From positions 1 through 32,488 of the forward strand of contig JAUXGL010000030.1 of the NCBI GenBank assembly GCA_030622135.1: a stretch of DNA of 32,488 bases, written 5' to 3'. Positions 21,649 to 28,961 of this stretch are shown here, piece after piece. Origin of the DNA: Deltaproteobacteria bacterium (lineage in GTDB: Bacteria > Myxococcota > B64-G9). Position numbers and translations under genes: made by a program. The notes beneath the pieces are model-generated. The model was not told the origin of the DNA and did not search any database. It saw only the letters and a program-made list of their open reading frames with translations. How positions within the stretch are numbered: position 1 is the first letter of the stretch; each line of letters starts with the position of its first letter.

Positions 21649-22425
21649 TTATTTTTCGGTTTTTCCGGGGGACCCGGACTCCGGTATTTTCTCCGAGGCG
21701 ATTCTTTGTCCATCGGGAAACCGGTGGAGAGAAAGCATCCGGTTCTCGAGTCTGAGGTAGCTACCGGATTTAACCGCCGGTCCCGGGTTGGCGATCAGCC
21801 CACCTGGGACTCGGTTCAACAGTGGCTGATGGGTGTGGGCGAAGATCGCCGCGTCGGTCTTGTGGCTTTCGAGTTGTAGCCGGGCCTCGGCAAGGGACGC
21901 CAGGCTTTCGTTAGCCCGTCCCGGCCAGGTGTTTCGCCGGCTCACCGTTGCGAAGGCCAGCGCCAGGCGGAAGACGACGGCGTCGTGAAACAGCCGGTCC
22001 CGGGCAAACCGGATCGGCGCGCTCTGCAGGATCCTGCGCAGCAGCCGGGTGCCCAGGTCGGTGGGGCTGGTGCGGTCTCCGTGCATGAGGCGCAACCGGA
22101 CGTCCCCCATTTCCAGGGTGACCGGGCCGGTGTGAATCACAACCGTCCCCGGTCCGAATATGCTTTCGTCGAGGTCGAAATCGTGGTTGCCCTCCAGGTA
22201 GTGGATCGGCGCCCAGGGTTCGAAGACATCCAGGACCGGTCGGTACGCCTTGGCCGCGACCCGGTTCTTCCCGGCGAGAAAGTCAAAAAAATCACCGAGG
22301 ATCACCAGGCCGCCGGGCACCGGATCTCTTTGCAGGAAGCCAACCAGGGTTTCCTGGTTGGGATCGGACCGGCCGCGCAGGTGGGCGTCCGCGAGAAAAA
22401 CGACCGGATGGTTCAAAGCATTCAT
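21649..22425 (-). CDS. Metallophosphoesterase, UDP-2,3-diacylglucosamine diphosphatase (LpxH)-like
   Basis: The product is 258 residues. The ATG at 22425 overlaps the TGA of trmB by 2 nt (ATGA), so translation is coupled. The calcineurin-like metal-binding motifs are complete and in order: DAH (13-15), GDFFD, GNHDFDLDE, HGDRTS and AHTHQP. The GNHDFDL and HGD pattern with the family's length matches LpxH or its relatives. LpxH cleaves UDP-2,3-diacylglucosamine to lipid X in lipid A synthesis at the inner membrane. No other lpx gene is nearby, so another phosphoesterase of the same superfamily cannot be excluded. The C-terminal 20 residues are charged and poorly conserved-looking. Confidence 0.78.
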   Translation of the reverse strand: MNALNHPVVFLADAHLRGRSDPNQETLVGFLQRDPVPGGLVILGDFFDFLAGKNRVAAKAYRPVLDVFEPWAPIHYLEGNHDFDLDESIFGPGTVVIHTGPVTLEMGDVRLRLMHGDRTSPTDLGTRLLRRILQSAPIRFARDRLFHDAVVFRLALAFATVSRRNTWPGRANESLASLAEARLQLESHKTDAAIFAHTHQPLLNRVPGGLIANPGPAVKSGSYLRLENRMLSLHRFPDGQRIASEKIPESGSPGKTEK

Positions 22426-23048
22426 GGCTGTGCCGGTCCCGGGCCGATGAGCGTGTAGGCGAGCCTCAAGACGGGAATGCCGAGCCTCAGGCACTTCTTT
22501 TCCCGGTGCGATTGCAGTCCTCCCAGGTGCCGGCTGCGGAATGTCATAGCCGGTGTGGGCTGGAAGGCCGGGCAGGTCGAGAAGACCGACCGGATCTCTT
22601 CGGCCAGGTCGGGTACGTCCGTTTGGAGGTAGATGAATCCCCCGGGTTGAAGGATTTCCGCCATCTGCAGAATGACTTGGCGCCGTATCAATCGGCGCTT
22701 GTGGTGTCGTTTCTTCCACCAGGGATCCGGGTGGTGCCCGGTGAAGCCCCGGACGCTGTTTCGGGCAAAGAGGACGGGCAGATCCTGGGTTGCGTCGCAG
22801 CGGATGGCGCGCAGGTTGGTTACCCCCTCGTGCCGGCAGCGTTGCCTCAATCGCATTACCCACTTCCGGCGAGTTTCCAGCGCCACGACGTGGATTTCCG
22901 GAAAGTCCACGGCCCGTTGCCAGGCGTAATCGCCACGACCGCATCCCAGATCGACCTCGATAGGGGCGGCTTCGCCGAAGGCCTTCTCCCAGTCGGGAGG
23001 GGCGGGGGTTATATTGCGCAGTTGCGCGTGTCGGTGCAGAGACAGCAT
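22422..23048 (-). CDS. trmB: tRNA (guanine-N7-)-methyltransferase
   Basis: The product is 208 residues from ATG 23048; a TTG at 23063 is an alternative, and neither has a clear Shine-Dalgarno. The SAM-binding motif is VDLGCGRGDYAW, followed by ALETRR. The family signature is HHPDPWWKKRHHKRRLI, where most members have FPDPWPKKRHHKRRL. TrmB makes m7G46 in the variable loop of tRNAs. The F-to-H and P-to-W changes in the signature are minor. It overlaps the LpxH-like gene by 4 nt. Confidence 0.92.
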   Translation of the reverse strand: MLSLHRHAQLRNITPAPPDWEKAFGEAAPIEVDLGCGRGDYAWQRAVDFPEIHVVALETRRKWVMRLRQRCRHEGVTNLRAIRCDATQDLPVLFARNSVRGFTGHHPDPWWKKRHHKRRLIRRQVILQMAEILQPGGFIYLQTDVPDLAEEIRSVFSTCPAFQPTPAMTFRSRHLGGLQSHREKKCLRLGIPVLRLAYTLIGPGPAQP

Positions 23049-23109
23049 TCGGTCAAATTGCAAAGCTTATGGTTGATTCGCGACTCTATATTACCTACCA
23101 TCCTCGTGT

Positions 23110-23139
23110 TTCATATCGACCCGTCTTTCGTTTTGTCAA
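23110..23139 (-). promoter_or_regulatory. Likely sigma-70 promoter of trmB
   Basis: On the minus strand TTGACA (23139-23134) and TATGAA (23115-23110) are spaced by 18 bp. It lies about 60 nt before the trmB start, in the region shared with the divergent gene at 23167. Confidence 0.45.
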
Positions 23140-23166
23140 GCGTGAAAGAGGGTGGGAGGTTTGAGT

Positions 23167-24501
23167 ATGGCTAGGACCAGGACGCTGGCGAACCTGTGGA
23201 GTGAGGTGATCCAGGCGTTTGAGCGGGAGCAGTGGGATCGTGCCCTGAAACGCTGCATCGTGATCCTTCAGGGAGCGCCGGATTGTTTCGAGGCCCGCAT
23301 GATGGTGGCCGACATCCTGCTCAAGCAGGGAATGGTCTCCGAGGCCATGGAGGTCTACAAGGTGATCGCCTGGCATTTTACCAAGGCCGGGTTTCCCCTG
23401 CTGGGTATCGTAGCGATCAAGATGCTGACCGCGGTGGAGCAGAGCTACGCCGAGGTGCTCGAGGTTCTGGCCGGCCTGTATTCCGCAGACTCGGACCGGG
23501 TATCTCCGGAGGCGCCCGCGCCGAAGTTGCCGGATCTCAAAAGCGTGGAGATCACCAAGGCGGCCGAGAACATCGACTCTGTGGTGCCGCTTGCCGGAAG
23601 GGAGTTGGGCAGCCTGGCGACCAAACTGGCCACGGACGAGAAGGGGTTGACCGACTATCCCGAGAAGCTGCATGCCATCCCCTTGTTTAGCGATTTGCCG
23701 GAGGACGCTTTCGCCAAGCTTCTTGGCGACCTGCAACTCAGGCGGTTTGTCTGCGACAGCACGATTCTGCGCGAAGGAGACCCGGGGAAATCCTTCTTTC
23801 TCTTGGCGCGCGGGATGGTCGAGGTGAGCAAGCAGGTGTCGGGAGAAAATCTGGTGCTGGCACGCCTTTACGACGGATCCGTGTTCGGGGAGATGGCCTT
23901 GGTGTCCAGTGAACCGCGATCGGCTACGGTCCGGGCCCGGTCGCAAGTGGACCTGCTCGAGTTGGCCCGGTCGGATCTGGAGAAGGAGGCCGAGCAGCTT
24001 GAGAGCGTCGGCCGGGCGCTGAAAAAATTCACGCGATCGCGCATGCTCAGCAATCTTATGGCTCTCTCACACGTCTTCAGGGCGCTTCCCCATGAAGAGC
24101 GTCATGCGGTGCTGGATCGTTTCATCTCCATGACAGTGAAGAAGGGCCAGGTGATCATCGAGGAAGGGCGCAAGGGCATTGGCCTGTTTGTCGTGCTCAG
24201 GGGAGAGGCCGAGGTTAAGAAGCGAGAAGGTCACATGTTGGTTCCATTGGCGTTGTTGCGCGCGGGAGACGTGTTCGGTGAGATCTCCCTGATCAAGGAT
24301 ATCCCCACGACGGCCACGGTTATTGCGGGCAAGGATGGGGAGTTCTTGTTCCTTTCCCGCCGGGAGTTCGAAAGCCGCGTCCGGCGAAACCCCGAACTCT
24401 GGCGTACCCTGAGTGATATCTCCGAGGAAAGGCTTAGGGAAACCGCGCGTCTGATGAGTGAAACGGAACTACTGGGTGACGACGAGTTAATATTGATCTA
24501 G
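23167..24501 (+). CDS. Protein with helical N-terminus and two cyclic-nucleotide-binding domains
   Basis: The product is 444 residues. ATG 23167 follows GGGAGG by 9 nt. Residues 1-110 form TPR-like helices (AFEREQWDRALKRCIVILQG, LLKQGMVSEAMEVYKVIA). The first cNMP domain (about 168-285) has a full phosphate-binding cassette FGEMALVSSEPRSATV with the conserved Arg. The second (about 299-430) reads FGEISLIKDIPTTATV and lacks that Arg, so it may not bind a nucleotide. There is no DNA-binding or enzymatic domain, so it may be a cAMP or cGMP sensing adaptor. TPR plus tandem cNMP proteins of this kind are known in Deltaproteobacteria. It stands alone between a divergent and a convergent gene. Confidence 0.88.
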   Translation: MARTRTLANLWSEVIQAFEREQWDRALKRCIVILQGAPDCFEARMMVADILLKQGMVSEAMEVYKVIAWHFTKAGFPLLGIVAIKMLTAVEQSYAEVLEVLAGLYSADSDRVSPEAPAPKLPDLKSVEITKAAENIDSVVPLAGRELGSLATKLATDEKGLTDYPEKLHAIPLFSDLPEDAFAKLLGDLQLRRFVCDSTILREGDPGKSFFLLARGMVEVSKQVSGENLVLARLYDGSVFGEMALVSSEPRSATVRARSQVDLLELARSDLEKEAEQLESVGRALKKFTRSRMLSNLMALSHVFRALPHEERHAVLDRFISMTVKKGQVIIEEGRKGIGLFVVLRGEAEVKKREGHMLVPLALLRAGDVFGEISLIKDIPTTATVIAGKDGEFLFLSRREFESRVRRNPELWRTLSDISEERLRETARLMSETELLGDDELILI

Positions 24502-24544
24502 CGCCAAAAGCAGAGGGCCGTCGGCGCGGGGGCTTGCTTCTACC

Positions 24545-26080
24545 TTATTTACCGGTCCGGCCCAGTCGGCCGATGAGCAGCTTGTAGTTGTGGTTGACCA
24601 CCTGGAAGCGCCGGCTGCCCTTCTCCCCTTTAATGAGTTCTTCGATGGGCTCGATGGGTTTCTTGGATCTGAGCTTGTCGAAGGCCCAGATGAGGGCGAA
24701 GCGGACGTTCTCCGATTGGTCGTTGATGATCTTGAGCAGGGGATCGACCGCTTTCTGGTCCCCGATGCGCCCCAACTCGAAGGCGGCTTTCTCGCGGACG
24801 GCGGGTTCCTTGTCCGACAGCTTGCCGATCCAGCAGTTGGCGTCCTTTTTGCACTGGGCATAGGCCTGGATGCGTTTGAGGCTTTCCTTGACCGATTTGG
24901 AGACGGTGACGTCCTTCTGGGCTTTTTCCAGTTTCCGCAGCTGTGGGAGGACTTCGTCGGTGCCCAGGTTGCCGATGGCCTCGATGAGCGGGGCCCGGGT
25001 CCGGGGATGCTCGCCGGTGGTGGCGAACTTCAGCATCTCGGCCGTGGCCGAGCGGTGGCCGATGTTGTTGATGGCGGTGGCGCAGATGGTGCGGACGTCC
25101 CAGAGCTCCTTTTCCAGGTACTTGTAGACAAGCGGCAGGGCGCGTTTGTCGCCGATGCTGCCCAGGGAGTTGATCAGACGGGACATGACTAGCAGGCGGT
25201 TGGTCTCCTCCGGCCACTTGTCCACCTTTTCCGCCACTTCCAAGATGGGCTCGACGGCTTTCTCGCTTCCGATGTCGCCGAGAATCTTGGCGGCGTTGGC
25301 CTCCAGGGCTCCCGCCAGGCCACCCACGCTTTCCGCGTTGATTCGCTTGGCCTCTTTGTTCTTGCCTAACATGGTCTTCACCAGCGGTTCGACGGCCGGC
25401 TCCCCGATTTTTACCAGCGCCAGTCCCGCCTGAGCGAAGTAGTAGGCCTTTTCCCGGTAGAGCGCCAACACCAGGGATTTGACCGCCCGGGGATCTCCGA
25501 TCTCGCCGAGCGCGTGTACGGCGTTCAGGCGGACGATCTTGTGGACCCCGGAGTTCTCGGACAGTTGCAGGAGCTCATCGACTGCCCCTTGGGCCTTCAG
25601 CTTGCCCAAAGCCCGGATGGCGGCTCGCTGGACCGTGGGCTCCTTGGTCAGCTTCATCAGGCGCATCAGGGGGGTGATGGCCTGGGAATCTCCGATGGCC
25701 CCGAGGGCGGAGACGATCTTTTGGTTGGCCCGGTTGGTCCGCTTGGCCTTGCGGCCGTCCTTGTTGGGACCCACGGTGTAGTCGATGGCGGCGATCATGG
25801 GACCCACCGCACTCTTGGTTTTCCACTTCTTGAAGATTTCCGCGATCCTCTCGCGGTATTTGGGCTTGTTGGCGCTGGATTCGAAGGTCTTCAGCAGCGC
25901 CGGCTCTGCTTTTTCGTCGCCGATTTGCTTCAGGTTGTCGATGGCCTTCTCGATTTTCTCAGGGTTGTCGAGAGCCTTCATCCAGCATTCGGCGTCTTCT
26001 CCATCCTTGCATCTTGACTGACAGCCAAGCAGGAACACGAGCGGGACGAGCGCCAACACCAGGGCAATTCGCGACTTCAT
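24545..26080 (-). CDS. HEAT-repeat lipoprotein
   Basis: The product is 511 residues. The ATG at 26080 follows AAGGGGG and gives a signal peptide with the lipobox LLGC. A much longer open frame upstream is not needed. The mature protein is built from HEAT/PBS-type repeats (for example NQKIVSALGAIGDSQAITPL, LNAVHALGEIGDPRAVKSLV, AAFELGRIGDQKAVDPLLKI). Two segments share a motif: CKDGEDAECWMKALDNPEK right after the lipidation site and CKKDANCWIGKLSDKEP near residue 412, each followed by HEAT repeats. This suggests an ancient duplication with a possible disulfide within each motif. It would be anchored to a membrane, facing the periplasm, as a protein-protein scaffold. Its partners are unknown. 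It has a good promoter and is divergent from another exported HEAT protein. Confidence 0.88.
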   Translation of the reverse strand: MKSRIALVLALVPLVFLLGCQSRCKDGEDAECWMKALDNPEKIEKAIDNLKQIGDEKAEPALLKTFESSANKPKYRERIAEIFKKWKTKSAVGPMIAAIDYTVGPNKDGRKAKRTNRANQKIVSALGAIGDSQAITPLMRLMKLTKEPTVQRAAIRALGKLKAQGAVDELLQLSENSGVHKIVRLNAVHALGEIGDPRAVKSLVLALYREKAYYFAQAGLALVKIGEPAVEPLVKTMLGKNKEAKRINAESVGGLAGALEANAAKILGDIGSEKAVEPILEVAEKVDKWPEETNRLLVMSRLINSLGSIGDKRALPLVYKYLEKELWDVRTICATAINNIGHRSATAEMLKFATTGEHPRTRAPLIEAIGNLGTDEVLPQLRKLEKAQKDVTVSKSVKESLKRIQAYAQCKKDANCWIGKLSDKEPAVREKAAFELGRIGDQKAVDPLLKIINDQSENVRFALIWAFDKLRSKKPIEPIEELIKGEKGSRRFQVVNHNYKLLIGRLGRTGK

Positions 26081-26141
26081 GGAAAACCCCCTTTCCAGGG
26101 ATATGTCTTGAAACCGGTCCACTTCGCCAATTGATAAGGTG

Positions 26142-26169
26142 ATTATCAAGTGTTTGCTGGGATAGTCAA
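26142..26169 (-). promoter_or_regulatory. Sigma-70 promoter of the HEAT lipoprotein gene
   Basis: On the minus strand TTGACT (26169-26164) and GATAAT (26147-26142) are spaced by 16 bp. Each matches five of six consensus bases. Confidence 0.65.
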
Positions 26170-26234
26170 CAGGAAAAAATTTCTTGTGGGGGTTGGGAGT
26201 TTGTGATACATCGTTCATCAATAAGGTGCGAGAA

Positions 26235-27266
26235 ATGGGGAATAAAATCCGCGCTCTGCTGGCCTTGCTCTTGACGGTTGCTTTGTCCCTGACCGCCGTC
26301 TGGGCGGCCGAGGACAAGGTTGCGTTTCTCTCCGATAAGCTGGGTAAAAACCCGAGTTTCAAGGTGCGCTTGAAGGCGGCGGTTCTGCTCGGTCGCATGA
26401 AGGATCCCCGGGCCGTTCGCCCGCTCTGCGATGCGCTGGAAGATGACAACTATGTGGTTCGCGGCGCTGCGGCCAGGGCTTTAGGCAATCTGGGTCACCC
26501 CATGGCGGTAGCCGCGGTGGAGCCGTTGCTGCGGATGGTGGGGGACGAGGAGCTTTTTGTGCGCAAGGAGGTTCGGCGGGCGCTGGAGAACCTGTCCGGT
26601 AAGAAGTCGATCGACTACTTTATCTCCGCTTTGAGCCACGACGATTCCGCTGTCCGCCTGACCGCGGTTCACGTGCTGTCGATGATGCGGGTTTCCGAAG
26701 CCCGCATGGCCGTCATTCCCGCGCTGGGGGACAGTGACGAGGAAGTGCGGGCGGAGGCAATCGTAGCCGTCAAGGGCCTCGGCCATGCCGAGATGGAGAG
26801 CCTGCTGACGCAGGCGATCTCCAAGAAGGACAACTACCGGGTTCAGGTCACGGCGGCTAGATTGATTGGGGAGATGCGGATCAACTCGGCCATGGGTTCG
26901 CTGGCCGATCTGCTGGTGCAAGACGATGTGGTGCCGGAGGTCAAGCGGGAAGCGGCGGAAACGTTGTCATTGATTAAAGACCAGATAAACGTATCTGCGC
27001 TGATCGCCCAACTGAGTCAGGAAGATCGGGTCTTGATGGACCGGGCCATCAAGCTTTTGGGTATTCACGACGGACGGGAAGCGGTGGATGCCTTGTTGGG
27101 ATTGCTCAAGCACCCGGATCCCTTCGTTCGCCGTAAAGCGGTGTTTGCCCTGAGCGATACGGCCGATCCCCGGGCGATTCCCGCCCTCGAGTTTCTATTG
27201 AAATCGGAAGACGACCCACGCTTTCGCGAGCTGATCAAACGCACGCTCAGGAAACTCAGGCCCTGA
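26235..27266 (+). CDS. Exported HEAT-repeat protein
   Basis: The product is 343 residues. ATG 26235 follows AAGGTG and gives a signal peptide (1-24, ending VWAA); the longer frame from 26184 lacks this logic. The rest is HEAT/PBS repeats, about ten of 30 residues (for example LKAAVLLGRMKDPRAVRPLC, VRGAAARALGNLGHPMAVAAV, VRRKAVFALSDTADPRAIPAL). There is no lipobox, so it is probably soluble in the periplasm. It is divergent from the HEAT lipoprotein, with 154 bp between start codons. The two could be partners or products of an old duplication. Confidence 0.86.
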   Translation: MGNKIRALLALLLTVALSLTAVWAAEDKVAFLSDKLGKNPSFKVRLKAAVLLGRMKDPRAVRPLCDALEDDNYVVRGAAARALGNLGHPMAVAAVEPLLRMVGDEELFVRKEVRRALENLSGKKSIDYFISALSHDDSAVRLTAVHVLSMMRVSEARMAVIPALGDSDEEVRAEAIVAVKGLGHAEMESLLTQAISKKDNYRVQVTAARLIGEMRINSAMGSLADLLVQDDVVPEVKREAAETLSLIKDQINVSALIAQLSQEDRVLMDRAIKLLGIHDGREAVDALLGLLKHPDPFVRRKAVFALSDTADPRAIPALEFLLKSEDDPRFRELIKRTLRKLRP

Positions 27267-27282
27267 CGTAGTTACTCGTCTT

Positions 27283-27296
27283 CGCGGAAAGCCGCG
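27283..27296. terminator. Small hairpin between convergent genes
   Basis: CGCGG, AAAG and CCGCG form a 5-bp stem in the 37-nt gap between convergent stops. No T-run is present. Confidence 0.3.
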
Positions 27297-27303
27297 GGGA
27301 GCT

Positions 27304-27636
27304 TCACTTCTCGATGCGATAGCGACGGGCTAGGTCCAGAAGCTGGCCGGTGGAGAGGATTACGAGCCGCTTGCGGTACGTTTTGTCTTCCGTCTTGTCC
27401 CGGCCCACCTTGACGATGGCGTCGATCAGCTTGTCCCGGTTGCCGTAGCTCTTCTTCACCTTCTGCTCCCGCGCCAAGAGTATCAGAAGCTTCCGGTTGC
27501 TCTGGGCACGGAGCTTCTTCTTCATCTCGTCCTTGGTGGTATCCGCTGGGCGCTTGATTAAGCCAAGCAACTCATCGACCAGCTTGTCCTTGTTGCTGAA
27601 TTCCTCGTTTACTTGTTGCAACGGCGTCTTTCTCAT
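27304..27636 (-). CDS. Small basic protein with internal duplication, unknown function
   Basis: The product is 110 residues. The ATG at 27636 follows GAGGTGG by 4-5 nt; an in-frame extension to 27795 would run through repeat A and is rejected. The protein is basic and helical, with two similar segments: FSNKDKLVDELLGLIKR (about 13-29) and YGNRDKLIDAIVKVGRD (about 65-81). After each comes a basic, leucine-rich helix (RKLLILLAREQKV and KRLVILSTGQLLDLARR). It might bind nucleic acid in the way of small SAP or Rho-N-like folds, but I do not recognise the family. It has a copy of repeat A in its leader, in the same orientation as in the pilus genes, plus a 19-bp palindrome. Confidence 0.7.
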   Translation of the reverse strand: MRKTPLQQVNEEFSNKDKLVDELLGLIKRPADTTKDEMKKKLRAQSNRKLLILLAREQKVKKSYGNRDKLIDAIVKVGRDKTEDKTYRKRLVILSTGQLLDLARRYRIEK

Positions 27637-27685
27637 TATTCCACCTCGATTAAGGTCTTCGGGTATCACACATCTGGGTGGTCTC

Positions 27686-27704
27686 TGCAAGTAAAATTCT
27701 TGCA
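27686..27704 (-). promoter_or_regulatory. Palindrome in the leader of the small basic gene
   Basis: TGCAAG (27686-27691), 7 nt and CTTGCA (27699-27704) form a perfect inverted repeat. It lies about 50 nt before the start codon. It could be an operator or an mRNA hairpin. Confidence 0.35.
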
Positions 27705-27721
27705 TTGTCGCGGCGGCGTCA

Positions 27722-27848
27722 CTAGGCACTTGAGAGGCCGAGATCTTTACACTTGAGTCACACCTACAAACCAGGTGCAGCTTTGCGAGTTCCATCGGAG
27801 GCTTCCACGCCCGCGAATCGGCCTTGTGCCGAGCCGCCTTTCGGCGAG
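27722..27848 (-). repeat. Repeat A, copy 4
   Basis: Read on the minus strand this shows the same blocks in the same order as copies 1-3: GGCGGCTCGGCACAAGGCC, GATTCGCGGGCG, GAACTCGCAAAGCTGCACC, TGGTTTGTAGGTGTGACTCA and TCAAGTGCCTAG. It is 1 nt shorter near the 3' end. Confidence 0.9.
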
Positions 27849-27872
27849 GCGCTAGCCCTGGTTTTCACCGCA

Positions 27873-27922
27873 GGCTTCCACGCCCGCAAATCGGACTTGT
27901 GCCGCGCAGTTTGCGGCGCTAG
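27873..27922 (-). repeat. Repeat A, 5' half copy next to copy 4
   Basis: On the minus strand CTAGCGCCGCAAACTGCGCG is followed by GCACAAGTCCGATTTGCGGG and CGTGGAAGCC. It matches the first 50 nt of repeat A and then stops. It lies just before the amidase start. Confidence 0.75.
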
Positions 27923-27932
27923 GATTATCACT

Positions 27933-28961
27933 ATGGTATCCGTGAGCAGAAGCGCCGGGATCCTTACAACCATCATTATTGTTGGGTTTTTCCTTTTGAC
28001 TTCAGAGGTTTACGCAGGTCCAGCGGAGAAGAGGACGGGATCGTGGTTCATCGGCGCGGACGGCTTGGTCGTTGGGGTGTTTGGCAAGAAGCCACGCAGC
28101 CTGTGGGGACCCGGTCTTCCCGGAGAGGTGAACTTCAAGGGTTCTTTTGTGCCCGGTTTCCTTTCCGCGGCTCAGTGGTCTGCATTGGCCGCAAGCTGTC
28201 CCGACTGCGACGGCTGCCGGGTGCCGGTCCGGGGCCCGGGGGCCATACAGGATCGCCTGGTGGTGGTCATCGACCCGGGACACGGGGGATCCCAGCGCGG
28301 GGCCGTGGGTGTTACCGGAGTGAAGGAAAAGGACATCGTCCTTCGGGTGGCCCGGCGAGTTCGGCGGATGCTCGGAAATGCCGAAGATGTGGATGTGGTC
28401 ATGACCCGTCTGGAGGACGACGAGATTACCCTGGAGGAACGCGTAGAGATGGCCAACCTGGTCCAGGCGGACCTGTTCGTCAGCATTCATGCCAACTCCT
28501 TTTCGAGCCCAGCGCTGGGAGGCGTCGAAACGTTTTTTCATTCCATCGAGGCTTCCGGCGAGGAGGCCAGCCGGGTGGCTTCTTGCGAGAACGCGACCCG
28601 GGGCAAGAAAGGCCGGGGTGCGGCGGACGCGCTCAGCCTCATCCTGCAGGACATGCAGAGCGCGGAGAAGCTGCGCGACTCCAGCCGCCTGGCCCACCTG
28701 GTTCAAGAGCAGTTGGCCGGGGCGGTGCCGTTCGAGAACCGGGGCGTCATGCAGGCGGATTTCACCGTGTTGCGCGGCACCCGCATGCCTTCTATCCTTG
28801 TCGAGCTGGGTTTTCTGAGTAACCCCAAGGAGGAGCAGACCCTGGGGGACGCCCTGATCCAGGAAAAGATCGCCAACGCCATCCGCGAGGGTGTGCTGTT
28901 GTACTGGGAGCTGGCCAAGCGCAAGCAGGTGTCGGTTCCCCCGAAGGCGGGCGCAAGGTGA
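27933..28961 (+). CDS. N-acetylmuramoyl-L-alanine amidase (Amidase_3)
   Basis: The product is 342 residues. ATG 27933 gives a signal peptide (1-29); upstream in-frame codons run through repeat A and are excluded. After an unassigned region (30-105) comes the Amidase_3 domain: VVVIDPGHGGSQRGAVG with the first zinc His, VKEKDIVLRVARRV with the zinc Glu, LFVSIHANSF with the second zinc His, and MPSILVELGFLSNPKEE with the catalytic Glu. It cleaves the amide bond between MurNAc and the stem peptide in the periplasm, usually at septation. It is not preceded by an AMIN domain that I recognise, unlike E. coli AmiC. It overlaps rdgB by 4 nt. Confidence 0.93.
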   Translation: MVSVSRSAGILTTIIIVGFFLLTSEVYAGPAEKRTGSWFIGADGLVVGVFGKKPRSLWGPGLPGEVNFKGSFVPGFLSAAQWSALAASCPDCDGCRVPVRGPGAIQDRLVVVIDPGHGGSQRGAVGVTGVKEKDIVLRVARRVRRMLGNAEDVDVVMTRLEDDEITLEERVEMANLVQADLFVSIHANSFSSPALGGVETFFHSIEASGEEASRVASCENATRGKKGRGAADALSLILQDMQSAEKLRDSSRLAHLVQEQLAGAVPFENRGVMQADFTVLRGTRMPSILVELGFLSNPKEEQTLGDALIQEKIANAIREGVLLYWELAKRKQVSVPPKAGAR

